Positions 17,622 through 26,772 of a stretch of DNA of 64,000 nt are shown here, piece by piece. Numbering within the stretch: the stretch's first letter is position 1; the number at the start of each line of letters is the position of its first letter. This DNA comes from Mycolicibacterium parafortuitum (GTDB lineage Bacteria > Actinomycetota > Actinomycetes > Mycobacteriales > Mycobacteriaceae): the NCBI RefSeq assembly GCF_010725485.1, contig NZ_AP022598.1, positions 5,394,001 through 5,458,000 on the forward strand. The letters run 5' to 3'. The position numbers and the translations under genes were made by a program. The notes below the pieces were generated by a model. That model did no database searches. It had not been told where the DNA came from and saw only the letters and a list, made by a program, of their open reading frames with translations.

Positions 17622-19369
17622 GCGCGACCGGACAGGTGGTAGGTCTTCAGCTTCCGGTGAATGGTCGCACGCGAAACACCGAGCAGTTCAGCGGCTTTCG
17701 AGCGGTTGCCACCGGCTTCCTGCAGCGCGCGCCGGATGGCCTCCATCTCGGTGCGTTCGATCATCGACCACGATCGGTGCGCGCGCAGGCCCTGGGGCAG
17801 ATTGTCCGGGCCGACGGCTCCCCGGACACCTTCGGCGATCATCTGGGATACCACGGCACGCAGCTCGGCGAGGTTGCCGGCCCACCCGGCAGCCTCCAGC
17901 GCCCTGCGGGCGTCATCGGACAGGGTCAGCCGCAGCCCAGGCGAACGTTGCGCCACGAACGCGTTCCACAGTGCACCGAGATCGCCGGTGCGTTCCCGCA
18001 GCGGAGGCACCCACACCATCGCCACCCCGAGCCGGACGGCGTACGCTTCGGCCGCCGCAGGGCTGTCGGCGGTCACGGTCAGCGACACCGACGCGGCGCT
18101 GCTGTCGATCAGGGTGCGCAGGGCGTCGAGTGCCCGCGCGTCGAGGTGCTCGACGGCACGGATGACGACTCGCGGGGCGGTGGCCATGGTGCCTGCCAGA
18201 TCCTGGAGCCAGGCCTGCTCGCCGACGATCTGCCGCTGCGCGGTGTGCACAACGGCGACGTCGTCGTGAGCGACGCCCAGTCGGTGCGGGCGGCCCAGTG
18301 CCAGAGACGTTTTCCCGGTGCCTGACTCGCCGGCGATCAGGATCGCGCTCCGTGCGGAAATGTGCCTGCTGACCTGATGCGCGGCATGCAGCCACGCTTT
18401 GGTCTGGCCCACGAGTGAATCGGCTGTCGGCCCGACGCGACGGGCCGACGACACCCTCGGCGCGGGGCGCAGCGCCGCAATCACACCCGCCGAGCCGTCG
18501 AGTACCCGCACGTCGACCGTGGTGGCGCCGACGGAAAGCTCGGCGGTCATCCGGGTGTCGTGACGCAGGCCCGCGCACAGATGCCCGATCAGGTCGACGT
18601 CGGACTGGGTGAGTTCACCGGCACGCCTGCTGCGCATCGTCAGCCCGTCCGGCCCGAAGGCCACCACCGGGCCGTCGTGCCGGTCAGAGGTGTCCAGAAA
18701 CGCCGCGAGCATCGCCCGCGCGCCGGGCTGCGCGACATCGAGCACATGCTGCTGGAGTTGAGCGGCAAGCGAATTCGTCAGCGGCAACAGGAGTCCGCTG
18801 CGTTCGTCGATGCGCGTGGACATGGTCACGGCCGCCAGGAGTTTGCCGGTGATCGGATGCCACACCGGGGCGCCGGTGCACAGGGCGTCCTGGTAGACGT
18901 CGGCGAAGTGTTCGGCGCCCTGGATGAGCACACTCTTACCGGAGGCCAGGGCGGTACCGACGCCGTTGGTGCCGACGACGTCCTCGGCGAGCACTGCTCC
19001 GCGCACCGTGCCCAGCCGGTCGAGTTGATTCATCGCCGCCGAGTCCTGCGACCAGCGCTGCACGATGCGGCCCTGCGCGTCGGCGAGCAACAACCCCATG
19101 CCCGAGCCTGCGAGGTCCTCGGCCGCGCGGGCCATCGGGGCCTGGAACATCTCCAGCAGATGGTTGTCCAACAGTTCTTCGTCGACGCGGGGCACGTCGC
19201 GGACATTGCCTGGCGCGCCGAGTGCACTGGTCGAGCGAAGCCACGATTGCAGCAGCTCCGGCGGTACCGCCTGATCGGCCGAGGTCAGAAGCTGTGCACG
19301 GAGGTCCTGGATCCGCGGTCCGCTGCGTGGTTCCGGCACATCCAACTCCTTGCATCTCGCCACCGGCAT
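17615..19369 (-). CDS. AcoR/MimR-type transcriptional activator (GAF, degenerate AAA+, Fis HTH)
   Basis: About 584 residues. An N-terminal sensory region of the AcoR type (about 60-200, including EDVVGTNGVGTALASG) is followed by an AAA+ domain with the Walker A motif GESGTGKTSLA near residue 350. The C-terminal Fis-type HTH is EAGGNRSKAAELLGVSRATIHRKLK. The GAFTGA loop needed to contact sigma-54 is not visible, and actinobacteria lack sigma-54, so it probably works by another route, as I recall for MimR regulators of alcohol and alkane genes. The ATG at 19369 is chosen; the frame is open to 19423. It is divergent from the aldehyde dehydrogenase operon and is the likely regulator of the block. 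Confidence 0.87.
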   Translation of the reverse strand: MPVARCKELDVPEPRSGPRIQDLRAQLLTSADQAVPPELLQSWLRSTSALGAPGNVRDVPRVDEELLDNHLLEMFQAPMARAAEDLAGSGMGLLLADAQGRIVQRWSQDSAAMNQLDRLGTVRGAVLAEDVVGTNGVGTALASGKSVLIQGAEHFADVYQDALCTGAPVWHPITGKLLAAVTMSTRIDERSGLLLPLTNSLAAQLQQHVLDVAQPGARAMLAAFLDTSDRHDGPVVAFGPDGLTMRSRRAGELTQSDVDLIGHLCAGLRHDTRMTAELSVGATTVDVRVLDGSAGVIAALRPAPRVSSARRVGPTADSLVGQTKAWLHAAHQVSRHISARSAILIAGESGTGKTSLALGRPHRLGVAHDDVAVVHTAQRQIVGEQAWLQDLAGTMATAPRVVIRAVEHLDARALDALRTLIDSSAASVSLTVTADSPAAAEAYAVRLGVAMVWVPPLRERTGDLGALWNAFVAQRSPGLRLTLSDDARRALEAAGWAGNLAELRAVVSQMIAEGVRGAVGPDNLPQGLRAHRSWSMIERTEMEAIRRALQEAGGNRSKAAELLGVSRATIHRKLKTYHLSGRAH

Positions 19370-19516
19370 GGACTCCCGAAAGCGATCTAGGTCACACACC
19401 CTACCGTAATCGGGCCACACCACCGATCGTGCGCCAGTGCGTCACCGGCACCGGGCACTGTCTCAAAAAGATGCACTCTTCTCTGGTCTCGGCGTCTGCG
19501 CCCTAGCGTGCAAACC

Positions 19517-21010
19517 ATGACCACGACCCTTGCCTGCGCCGCCGAGACCACCGTGCACGGCCGACGCGTGCGCACCGGACTGTTCATCGACGGACAGTGG
19601 CGTGATGCCGAAAAGACCTTCGCCGTACTCGATCCGGCGACCGGCGCCGAGGTGGCCCAGGTCTCCGACGGGTCGGCCGCGGACGCCCTCGCCGCGCTCG
19701 ACGCCGCAGACCGCGTCCGGTCCGCGTGGCGGCATGTCGCACCCCGCGACCGCGCCGCACTGTTCACGCGTGCACACCGGTTGCTGCTGTCGCGAGCCGA
19801 CGAGTTCGCCGATGTGATGACCGCAGAGAGCGGCAAACCGCTGACCGAGTCGCGCGCGGAGTTCGCGCTCTCGGCGGAATTCTTCCTCTGGTACACCGAG
19901 CAGATCGCGCATCTGCACGGCACCTACGCCCCGTCGTCGCACGGCGGCTATCGGGTGATCACCACCCATCAGCCGGTCGGCCCGGCGCTTCTGATCACGC
20001 CGTGGAACTTCCCGATGCTGATGATCGCGCGCAAGGCCGGTGCCGCGCTGGCGGCCGGATGTCCCGTGATCGTCAAGAGCGCCAAAGAGACTCCGCTGAC
20101 CTGCGCGCTGTTCGTCGAGACCCTGCAGGAGGCCGGCTTTCCCGACGGCGTCGTCAACCTGGTGCACACCACCGACTCAGCCGCGATGTCGGCGACGCTG
20201 ATGACCGACGACCGGCTCCGCAAGGTCAGCTTCACCGGCTCCACCGGGGTCGGCGCCACCCTGTTGCAACAGGCCGCGCCCGGCATCATCAATGCCTCGA
20301 TGGAACTCGGCGGGGACGGACCGTTCATCGTGCTCGACGACGCCGACGTCGAACTCGCCGCCGCGCAGGCCGTGCTCTGCAAGTTCCGCAACGCCGGGCA
20401 GGCGTGCGTCGCGGCCAACCGGATCATCGTGCACAGAGCCGTCGCGGAGGCGTTCACGGCCCGGTTCGTGGAGCTGACCGAACAGTTGAGGGTCGGAAAC
20501 GGCTTCGACGCGGGCGTCGACGTGGGGCCGATCATCTCCGCGCGTCAACGTGATTCGGTGGTCGAGCTCGTCGAGATCCTGAACCAGGCCGGGGCCGAAC
20601 TGCTGACCGGCGGCTCGGCGCTGCCAGGAGACGGGTACTTCTTCTCCCCCACGGTCTTCCGCGTCAAAGGCCGGCCGGAACAACTGTGCAGCCGCGAATT
20701 GTTCGCACCGGTCGCGACGATCTACGAGGTGGGCTCGACGGCCGAGGCCGTCGAGTTCGCCAACGACACCCGTTACGGGTTGGCGGCGTACGTGTTCACC
20801 AAGGACCTGTCGCGGGCCGTCGCGGTCGGTGAGCGACTGGACTTCGGCATGGTCGGCATCAACCGGGGCATCATGGCCGACCCGGCTGCGGCGTTCGGCG
20901 GCATCAAGGCGTCCGGTCTGGGCCGCGAGGGCGGGCATGACGCCATCTACGACTACCTCGAACCGAAGTATCTCGCGCTCACCGTCGACGAGGAGGAAGG
21001 CCTGTCATGA
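19517..21010 (+). CDS. NAD(P)-dependent aldehyde dehydrogenase (succinate-semialdehyde type)
   Basis: 497 residues. The cofactor segment TPWNFPMLMIARKAG, the general base in MELGGDGPF and the catalytic Cys297 in NAGQACVAANR are present, as in succinate-semialdehyde dehydrogenase relatives. It should oxidise an aldehyde to a carboxylate. The ATG at 19517 is preferred over a GTG three codons earlier. The iron alcohol dehydrogenase starts within its stop (ATGA), so the two steps alcohol to aldehyde to acid are co-translated. In the block it would finish oxidising the alcohol fragment released by the esterase. Confidence 0.92.
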   Translation: MTTTLACAAETTVHGRRVRTGLFIDGQWRDAEKTFAVLDPATGAEVAQVSDGSAADALAALDAADRVRSAWRHVAPRDRAALFTRAHRLLLSRADEFADVMTAESGKPLTESRAEFALSAEFFLWYTEQIAHLHGTYAPSSHGGYRVITTHQPVGPALLITPWNFPMLMIARKAGAALAAGCPVIVKSAKETPLTCALFVETLQEAGFPDGVVNLVHTTDSAAMSATLMTDDRLRKVSFTGSTGVGATLLQQAAPGIINASMELGGDGPFIVLDDADVELAAAQAVLCKFRNAGQACVAANRIIVHRAVAEAFTARFVELTEQLRVGNGFDAGVDVGPIISARQRDSVVELVEILNQAGAELLTGGSALPGDGYFFSPTVFRVKGRPEQLCSRELFAPVATIYEVGSTAEAVEFANDTRYGLAAYVFTKDLSRAVAVGERLDFGMVGINRGIMADPAAAFGGIKASGLGREGGHDAIYDYLEPKYLALTVDEEEGLS

Positions 21011-22278
21011 CCACCGTTCTCCCGGCGCCCGAAGCGGTCCGCAGCATCAACGAGATCGGGATCGGGTTGCTGCGCCAACCCTCGATGGTGCTCTTCGGTC
21101 CCGGTCAGCGTCGTCAGATTCCGCGCGTGGTGGCGGGCGTCGCGCGCCGGGTCCTGATGGTCACCGACGCCCGTATGAGCGCGTCGCCGGAGTTTGCGCA
21201 GATCACCGAAACGCTGGCCGAACAGGGCATCTCGGTGCTCGTCTACGACGGCACCGAACCCGACCTGCCGCGTCGCAACGTGGTCGACATCGCACAGCGG
21301 TTCTCCGATTCCGCCGTCGAGGCGGTCGTCGGCATCGGCGGGGGGTCGTGCATGGACCTGGCCAAGGTGGCCTCGGTGGTGCTCACCCACGGCGGCGATG
21401 TCCGTGACTACTACGGACAGTTCTTGGTGCCCGGCCCGGGAATTCCGGTCGTGACCGTACCCACCACCGGCGGCACAGGTGCCGAAGTCACCTGTATCTC
21501 AGTGATTTTCGATGAGGATCAGGGCATGAAGGTGGGGGTGGCCAGCCCGCATCTGGAGGCGTACGCCGCCATCATCGATCCCGAGTTGACGTTGACCTGC
21601 CCGCCCGGATTGACCGCCGCGTCCGGCGCCGACGCGCTGTCACATCTCATCGAGTCCTTCACCGGGCGCGCCAAGAATCCGGACACCGGACAGTTGGCGA
21701 CCACACTGTACGCCGGTAAGAACGTGCTGGCCGACGTCTATGCCCGCACCGGGCTCGCGCTGTTGAACCGGTCCCTGCCCGCCGTCGCCGCCGACCCGGC
21801 CGATCTGCCGGCCCGCTCCGACACCCTGTTCGGCGCATACTGCGCCGGGATGGCGATCAACACCGCAGGCACCGCAGGGGCGCATGCGATCCAGTCGCCG
21901 ATCGGCGCGCTCACCCACACCCCGCACGGCTTCGGTATCAGCGCCCTACTGCCGTACGTGATGCGTTACAACCTGCCTGCCCGGCTGCCGGAGTTCGCCG
22001 AGATCGGCCGCATCCTCGGCGTGGCCCGCGAGACGGACACCGAGGAGCGCCAGGCGCAGTCGGCGATCTCCCGGATCGAAGACATTCTGCAGACCCTCGG
22101 CGCCCCAATTGATCTCCGCACGCTCGGACTGCAGCCCGGCGACTTCGAGTACGTCGCCAAACAGGCGATGCTGGCCACGCGGCTGACCGCCAACAATCCC
22201 CGGGAACTCACCGTCGACTCGGTGCAGGCGATCCTGCGGCGCGGCTACGACGACGATCGCAGTTGGTGGCAACTGTGA
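21007..22278 (+). CDS. Iron-containing alcohol dehydrogenase
   Basis: 423 residues of the Fe-ADH family. The NAD-binding segment is VVGIGGGSCMDLAK, followed by TVPTTGGTGAEVT. Metal-ligand regions appear at DALSHLIESF and later AGAHAIQSPIGALTHTPHGFG. It should interconvert a primary alcohol or hydroxy acid and its aldehyde. It overlaps the aldehyde dehydrogenase at its start (ATGA) and the 3-hydroxyacyl-CoA dehydrogenase at its end (GTGA), so the three genes form one tightly coupled operon. Substrate unknown. Confidence 0.92.
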   Translation: MTTVLPAPEAVRSINEIGIGLLRQPSMVLFGPGQRRQIPRVVAGVARRVLMVTDARMSASPEFAQITETLAEQGISVLVYDGTEPDLPRRNVVDIAQRFSDSAVEAVVGIGGGSCMDLAKVASVVLTHGGDVRDYYGQFLVPGPGIPVVTVPTTGGTGAEVTCISVIFDEDQGMKVGVASPHLEAYAAIIDPELTLTCPPGLTAASGADALSHLIESFTGRAKNPDTGQLATTLYAGKNVLADVYARTGLALLNRSLPAVAADPADLPARSDTLFGAYCAGMAINTAGTAGAHAIQSPIGALTHTPHGFGISALLPYVMRYNLPARLPEFAEIGRILGVARETDTEERQAQSAISRIEDILQTLGAPIDLRTLGLQPGDFEYVAKQAMLATRLTANNPRELTVDSVQAILRRGYDDDRSWWQL

Positions 22279-23231
22279 CTCATCCACCGGTGACGATTCT
22301 GGGTGCCGGTTCGATCGGGGTCTCCTTCGCGATCCTGTTCGCCACCAACGCGTTCGACGTCACGGTGTACGACCCGGCGCCCGACGCGCTTCCCCGGGCA
22401 GCCGCGGACCTACGAGCGCGGCTGGACCAATTGGCGGCCTGCGGCGTTCTCGACGACGACTGCGGCGCGGTCTGTGCATCTGTCCGCTTCACCACCGATC
22501 TGGCCGCAGCCCTTGCCGATGCCGGGTTCGTCCAGGAATGCGCACCGGAGGACAGGGAACTCAAACGGGACCTACTGCAGCGCGCCGCGGCGCTCACCGG
22601 TGCCGACGTGCCGTTGATCAGTTCCAGTAGCGCGATCGTGCCCAGCGAGATCGCGCACGGCATGACGCCCGACGCGGCAGAGCGCACCCTCGTAGGGCAT
22701 CCCGGCAATCCGCCTTACCTGCTGCCGGTGGTGGAGGTGGTGCCGTCTCCGTCGACACGCGCCGAGATCGTGAGCACCGCGGTCACGACGTACCGGTCGG
22801 CCGGAATGCGCCCGGTTCTGGTGCGCCGCGAGGTCGAGGGCTTCTTGTTCAACCGCCTGCAGGGCGCATTGCTGCGGGAGGCTTACTGCCTGGTCCGCGA
22901 CGGCGTCGCCACGGTCGACGACATCGACGAGGTGGTGCGCAGCGGACTGGGCCTGCGATGGAGTGTCATCGGACCGTTCGAGACGGCGGATCTGAACACC
23001 CGCGGCGGCATCGAATCACACGCGGCGAAGATGGGTCCGGCGTATGAACGCATGGGAGCCGAACGGGGTCAACATGATCCGTGGACTCCAGAGCTGGTCG
23101 CGGAGGTCACCGCGCAACGGCGCATGCTGCTGGATCTCGACGATTGGGACGAACGGGTGCGGTGGCGCGACCGTCGGCTGATCGAAGTACACGCCCGCCT
23201 CGGGGCCGACCGATGCCCGAGCGAGAGCTGA
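22275..23231 (+). CDS. 3-hydroxyacyl-CoA dehydrogenase family protein
   Basis: 318 residues. The N-terminal Rossmann motif is VTILGAGSIGVSFAILFA. The family segments ECAPEDRELKRDLLQ, SSSAIVPSEIA and HPGNPPYLLPVVEVVPSP are present, the last resembling the lambda-crystallin/L-gulonate or carnitine dehydrogenase branch. It should oxidise a 3-hydroxy acid or 3-hydroxyacyl-CoA with NAD. The GTG at 22275 overlaps the upstream TGA and is preferred to TTG 22263. In this operon it may act on the acid produced by the preceding enzymes. It ends 9 bases before a large terminator-like hairpin. Confidence 0.88.
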   Translation: MTHPPVTILGAGSIGVSFAILFATNAFDVTVYDPAPDALPRAAADLRARLDQLAACGVLDDDCGAVCASVRFTTDLAAALADAGFVQECAPEDRELKRDLLQRAAALTGADVPLISSSSAIVPSEIAHGMTPDAAERTLVGHPGNPPYLLPVVEVVPSPSTRAEIVSTAVTTYRSAGMRPVLVRREVEGFLFNRLQGALLREAYCLVRDGVATVDDIDEVVRSGLGLRWSVIGPFETADLNTRGGIESHAAKMGPAYERMGAERGQHDPWTPELVAEVTAQRRMLLDLDDWDERVRWRDRRLIEVHARLGADRCPSES

Positions 23232-23240
23232 CACCGGGGC

Positions 23241-23298
23241 CGAGTGTGGGGGTTGTGCACGCTGAATCATCGATTCGCGTGCACAACCCCCACACTCG
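23241..23298. terminator. Long hairpin between convergent genes (22-bp perfect stem)
   Basis: Positions 23241-23262 and 23277-23298 are exact reverse complements. The interior adds a 5-bp stem (GAATC/GATTC) around a 3-base loop with one bulged T. The hairpin sits between the end of the 3-hydroxyacyl-CoA dehydrogenase (23231) and the end of nrdE (23310), which converge. There is no T-run, so it would act as an intrinsic terminator only in the U-tract-independent form described in mycobacteria, in both directions. Confidence 0.75.
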
Positions 23299-23309
23299 TC
23301 AGTCTGCGC

Positions 23310-25478
23310 TTACAGCATGCAGCTGACGCAGCCCTCGACCTCGGTGCCCTCCAGAGCCATCTGGCGCAGCCGGATGTAGTACAGCGTCTTGATGCCCTTG
23401 CGCCACGCGTAGATCTGCGCCTTGTTCACGTCGCGGGTGGTCGCGGTGTCCTTGAAGAACAGCGTCAGGCTCAGACCCTGATCGACGTGCTGGGTGGCCG
23501 CGGCGTAGGTGTCGATGACCTTCTCGTAGCCGATCTCGTACGCGTCCTGGTAGTACTCCAGGTTCTCGTTGGTCATGTACGGCGCCGGGTAGTAGACGCG
23601 CCCGATCTTGCCTTCCTTGCGGATCTCGACCTTGCTGGCGATCGGGTGGATCGAGCTGGTCGAGTGGTTGATGTAGGAGATCGAGCCCGTCGGCGGCACC
23701 GCCTGCAGGTTCTGGTTGTAGATGCCGTGCTTCTGCACCGACTCCTTCAGCCGCTTCCAGTCCTCCTGGGTCGGGATCCGGATGTCGGCATCGGCGAAGA
23801 GCTGGCGCACCTTGTCGGTCTTGGGCTCCCACACCTGCTCGGTGTACTTGTCGAAGAACTCACCCGAGGCGTACTTCGACTTCTCGAACCCGCCGAACGC
23901 CCTACCGCGTTCGATCGCAATGCGATTCGATGCCCGCAGCGCGTGGTAGAGCACACAGTAGAAGTAGATGTTGGTGAAGTCGACGCCCTCTTCGGAGCCG
24001 TAGAAGATCCGCTCCCGGGCGAGGTAGCCGTGCAGGTTCATCTGGCCGAGGCCGATCGCGTGCGAATCGTTGTTGCCCTGCTCGATGGACGGCACCGACC
24101 AGATGTGGGTCTGATCGCTCACCGCGGTCAGTGCCCGGATCGCGACCTCGATGGTCTGCGCGAAGTCCGGTGAGTCCATCGCCTTGGCGATGTTCAGCGA
24201 GCCGAGGTTGCAGGAGATGTCCTTGCCGACCTTCTTGTAGGACAGGTCCTCGTTGAACTCCGACGGCGTGGAGACCTGCAGGATCTCCGAGCACAGGTTC
24301 GAGTGGGTGATCTTGCCGTGCACCGGGTTGGCCCGGTTCACCGTGTCCTCGTACATGATGTACGGGTAGCCCGACTCGAACTGCAGCTCGGCCAGCGTCT
24401 GGAAGAACTCGCGCGCCTTGATCTTCGTCTTGCGGATCCGGGCGTCGTCGACCATCTCGTAGTACTTCTCGGTGACCGAGATGTCGGCGAACGGCACGCC
24501 GTACACGCGCTCGACGTCGTACGGCGAGAACAGGTACATGTCCTCGTTCTTCTTCGCCAGCTCGAAGGTGATGTCCGGGATGACCACGCCGAGGCTCAGC
24601 GTCTTGATGCGGATCTTCTCGTCGGCGTTCTCACGCTTGGTGTCGAGGAACCGGTAGATGTCGGGATGGTGCGCGTGCAGGTACACCGCACCGGCACCCT
24701 GGCGGGCACCGAGCTGGTTGGCGTAGGAGAACGAGTCCTCCAGCAGCTTCATGATCGGGATGACGCCCGAGCTCTGGTTCTCGATGTTCTTGATCGGCGC
24801 GCCGTGCTCACGAATGTTGGTCAGCAGCAACGCGACTCCGCCACCACGCTTGGACAGCTGCAGCGCCGAGTTGATGGACCGGCCGATGGACTCCATGTTG
24901 TCCTCGATGCGCAGCAGGAAGCAGCTGACCGGCTCGCCGCGCTGCTTCTTGCCCGAGTTGAGGAAGGTCGGGGTGGCCGGCTGGAACCGGCCGTCCATGA
25001 TCTCGTCGACCAGCTGCTCGGCGAGCGTGGTGTCACCGGCGGCCAGCGTCAGCGCGACCATCACGACGCGGTCCTCGAAGCGCTCCAGATAGCGCTTCCC
25101 GTCGAAAGTCTTGAGCGTGTAGGAGGTGTAGTACTTGAACGCGCCGACGAACGTCGGGAACCGGAACTTCTTCGCATAGGCGCGATCCAGCAGTTCCTTG
25201 ACGAAGTTGCGCGAGTACTGGTCGAGCACCTCGCGCTCGTAGTAGTTCTTCTCGATCAGGTAGTCGAGCTTCTCGTCCTGGCTGTGGAAGAAGACCGTGT
25301 TCTGGTTGACGTGCTGCAGGAAGTACTCCCGCGCCGCCTGCACGTCCTTCTCGAACTGAATCTTGCCGTCTGCGTCGTACAGATTCAGCATCGCGTTCAG
25401 GGCGTGGTAATCCATCTCCCCCGGAAGCGCGTGCGCGCCGGAGGTTACAGGTTCTGCAGCTGTGACGGTTGGGGGCAC
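23310..25478 (-). CDS. nrdE: Ribonucleoside-diphosphate reductase class Ib, alpha subunit
   Basis: 722 residues; the catalytic large subunit that reduces nucleoside diphosphates, using the radical generated in NrdF and electrons from NrdH. Landmarks are [11 protein letters not shown] and SCFLL with the active-site Cys, and NLCSEI. The C-terminal redox pair is CVSC in [12 protein letters not shown]. The GTG at 25478 is chosen because it follows GGAAGGA at good spacing; ATG codons further in would drop conserved sequence. It overlaps the end of nrdI by 34 bases. The operon order is nrdH-nrdI-nrdE, with nrdF2 separated by 16 kb. Confidence 0.97.
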   Translation of the reverse strand: MPPTVTAAEPVTSGAHALPGEMDYHALNAMLNLYDADGKIQFEKDVQAAREYFLQHVNQNTVFFHSQDEKLDYLIEKNYYEREVLDQYSRNFVKELLDRAYAKKFRFPTFVGAFKYYTSYTLKTFDGKRYLERFEDRVVMVALTLAAGDTTLAEQLVDEIMDGRFQPATPTFLNSGKKQRGEPVSCFLLRIEDNMESIGRSINSALQLSKRGGGVALLLTNIREHGAPIKNIENQSSGVIPIMKLLEDSFSYANQLGARQGAGAVYLHAHHPDIYRFLDTKRENADEKIRIKTLSLGVVIPDITFELAKKNEDMYLFSPYDVERVYGVPFADISVTEKYYEMVDDARIRKTKIKAREFFQTLAELQFESGYPYIMYEDTVNRANPVHGKITHSNLCSEILQVSTPSEFNEDLSYKKVGKDISCNLGSLNIAKAMDSPDFAQTIEVAIRALTAVSDQTHIWSVPSIEQGNNDSHAIGLGQMNLHGYLARERIFYGSEEGVDFTNIYFYCVLYHALRASNRIAIERGRAFGGFEKSKYASGEFFDKYTEQVWEPKTDKVRQLFADADIRIPTQEDWKRLKESVQKHGIYNQNLQAVPPTGSISYINHSTSSIHPIASKVEIRKEGKIGRVYYPAPYMTNENLEYYQDAYEIGYEKVIDTYAAATQHVDQGLSLTLFFKDTATTRDVNKAQIYAWRKGIKTLYYIRLRQMALEGTEVEGCVSCML

Positions 25479-25891
25479 GACTGGTCCTTCCAGAAATCTT
25501 GTAATCCTGCTCGGACGGCGAAGACGTCGTCCGTTGTTCCCATGAGTTCGAACCTGTAGAGGAACGGGACGCCGCACTTGCGCGACACCACCACCCCCGC
25601 GTAGCCGAACTCGGCGCCGAAGTTGGTGTTGCCCGCGGCGATGACGCCGCGGATCAACGCTCGGTTGTGTTCATCGTTGAGGAAGGCGATCACCTGCTTG
25701 GGGACGTAGCCCCCGCGATCGGGATCGGGACCGTTGGCGTGCCCGCCGCCGTACGTCGGAAGGACGAGCACGTAGGGCTCGTCCACCCGGATCCGGTCCT
25801 TCAGCGGGATCCGGACGGCGGGCAGTTCCAGCTTCTGGACGAATCGGTGCGTGTTCTCCGAGACGCTGGAGAAGTAGACGATATTGCCCAC
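25445..25891 (-). CDS. nrdI: NrdI flavodoxin-like protein for class Ib ribonucleotide reductase
   Basis: 148 residues beginning with the flavin phosphate loop [21 protein letters not shown] contacts are expected around PTYGGG and [14 protein letters not shown]. NrdI supplies the oxidant that builds the manganese-tyrosyl radical in NrdF. The GTG at 25891 follows GGAGGAG by about 6 bases, which decides the start over an in-frame ATG at 25906. Its 3' end overlaps nrdE; nrdH lies 54 bases upstream. Confidence 0.95.
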   Translation of the reverse strand: MGNIVYFSSVSENTHRFVQKLELPAVRIPLKDRIRVDEPYVLVLPTYGGGHANGPDPDRGGYVPKQVIAFLNDEHNRALIRGVIAAGNTNFGAEFGYAGVVVSRKCGVPFLYRFELMGTTDDVFAVRAGLQDFWKDQSCPQPSQLQNL

Positions 25892-25945
25892 GGTTACTCC
25901 TCCCACGAATCGTTGTTGTTCAGCGGTGACCGGAAGGCCGGCGGC

Positions 25946-26200
25946 CTACGCGGTGGCGGTGACCGCGCCGGCCAGCGCCTTGATGCGGTCGGGACGGAAT
26001 CCCGACCAGTGCTCGGTGCCGACCACGACGACCGGGGCCTGCAGGTAACCGAGCGCCATCACGTAGTCGCGGGCCTCGTCGTCGACGCTGATGTCGACGA
26101 CGTCGTAGGCGACGCCCGCCTTGTCGAGAGCCTTGTAGGTGGCGTTGCACTGCACGCAGGCCGGCTTGGTGTACACGGTGACGGTTGCGGGCTGAGTCAT
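25946..26200 (-). CDS. nrdH: NrdH glutaredoxin-like electron donor
   Basis: 84 residues with the redox motif CVQC in VTVYTKPACVQCNATYKALD and the C-terminal GFRPDRIKAL segment typical of NrdH. It reduces the NrdE C-terminal cysteines and is itself reduced by thioredoxin reductase. The ATG at 26200 has GGAG about 10 bases upstream. It is the first gene of nrdH-nrdI-nrdE. The probable promoter lies about 200 bases upstream at tandem NrdR boxes, so the leader would be unusually long. Confidence 0.96.
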   Translation of the reverse strand: MTQPATVTVYTKPACVQCNATYKALDKAGVAYDVVDISVDDEARDYVMALGYLQAPVVVVGTEHWSGFRPDRIKALAGAVTATA

Positions 26201-26398
26201 CTGCGGTACGGCTCCTAATCGAGAAGACGGGGTGGCTGGCAACTGCTGAGATGGTTCTGGTCGCTATGTATCAGCGCCCCGGAAGGCACCGAAATTCCAG
26301 GCTGTCCGAGCGCGCGGCCGGTGGGTGGTGACACCGACTTCGCCGGAAGTTCTGGTCCCTACAGATCCCTAGATCTTGGGGGTCTGTTGGTGTTCGAA

Positions 26399-26446
26399 AC
26401 ACTACACCTAGTGTCCGACATTCAGAAGAGATACAAGATGTTCTGA
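26399..26446 (-). promoter_or_regulatory. Tandem NrdR boxes upstream of nrdHIE
   Basis: Box 1 at 26399-26414 is ACACTACACCTAGTGT, a perfect inverted repeat of ACACTA/TAGTGT. Box 2 at 26431-26446 is ATACAAGATGTTCTGA, a weaker match. The 32-base start-to-start spacing, the order of strong then weak box, and the CGACAT just beyond box 1 all match the nrdF2 upstream region. On the minus strand TAGTGT (26404-26399) can serve as a -10 hexamer. Confidence 0.72.
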
Positions 26447-26623
26447 ATAACATTTCTGAAATTCCCAGGTCGTAACCGTTTCGCACCTCCTGACACCGGC
26501 GTGTCGCGTTTCACACGGCGTGTCGTCGCCCAGGCCGCCGGCACCGCCTCACGTCTACCAGGGACCACTGACAACACCGCGTCACCGGCGCGCCGCACTC
26601 CCCCGACCCAGCAAACAGAAAAA

Positions 26624-26684
26624 CGCCCCGCCACCGCCGCCAGCAAACCCACCAGTGGGGCTCATCCGGCAGCGCCGCGGGGCG
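26624..26684. terminator. GC-rich inverted repeat downstream of the FMN reductase gene
   Basis: CGCCCCGC at 26624-26631 pairs with GCGGGGCG at 26677-26684. A smaller hairpin (CCCAC-CA-GTGGG) sits in the loop. It lies about 90 bases beyond the stop of the minus-strand FMN reductase gene and upstream of the nrd promoter, so it may insulate the two. The loop is long and there is no clear T-run in that direction apart from a few Ts. Confidence 0.4.
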
Positions 26685-26772
26685 CTTCCTCAGTTTTCAC
26701 AACGGCCACGTCCGTGTCAGCAGGCACACCGGCGGCGGACGGAGCCAAGCCCGGCGGTCCGGGCAATTCGGC

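Larger units (their letters stand above)
26201..26772. other. 572-base gene-free region upstream of nrdH
   Basis: This stretch separates nrdH from the FMN reductase gene, both on the minus strand. It holds the nrdH leader (26201 to about 26392), the NrdR boxes (26399-26446), an inverted repeat TTCAGAA-N13-TTCTGAA (26421-26447), and a GC-rich hairpin near 26624-26684. Open frames here lack ribosome sites and family resemblance; I see no convincing gene. Confidence 0.6.

Noticed and set aside
26422..26652. A 76-codon frame on the minus strand upstream of nrdH
   Set aside because: It would overlap the NrdR boxes, lacks a ribosome site and resembles nothing; more likely non-coding promoter sequence.
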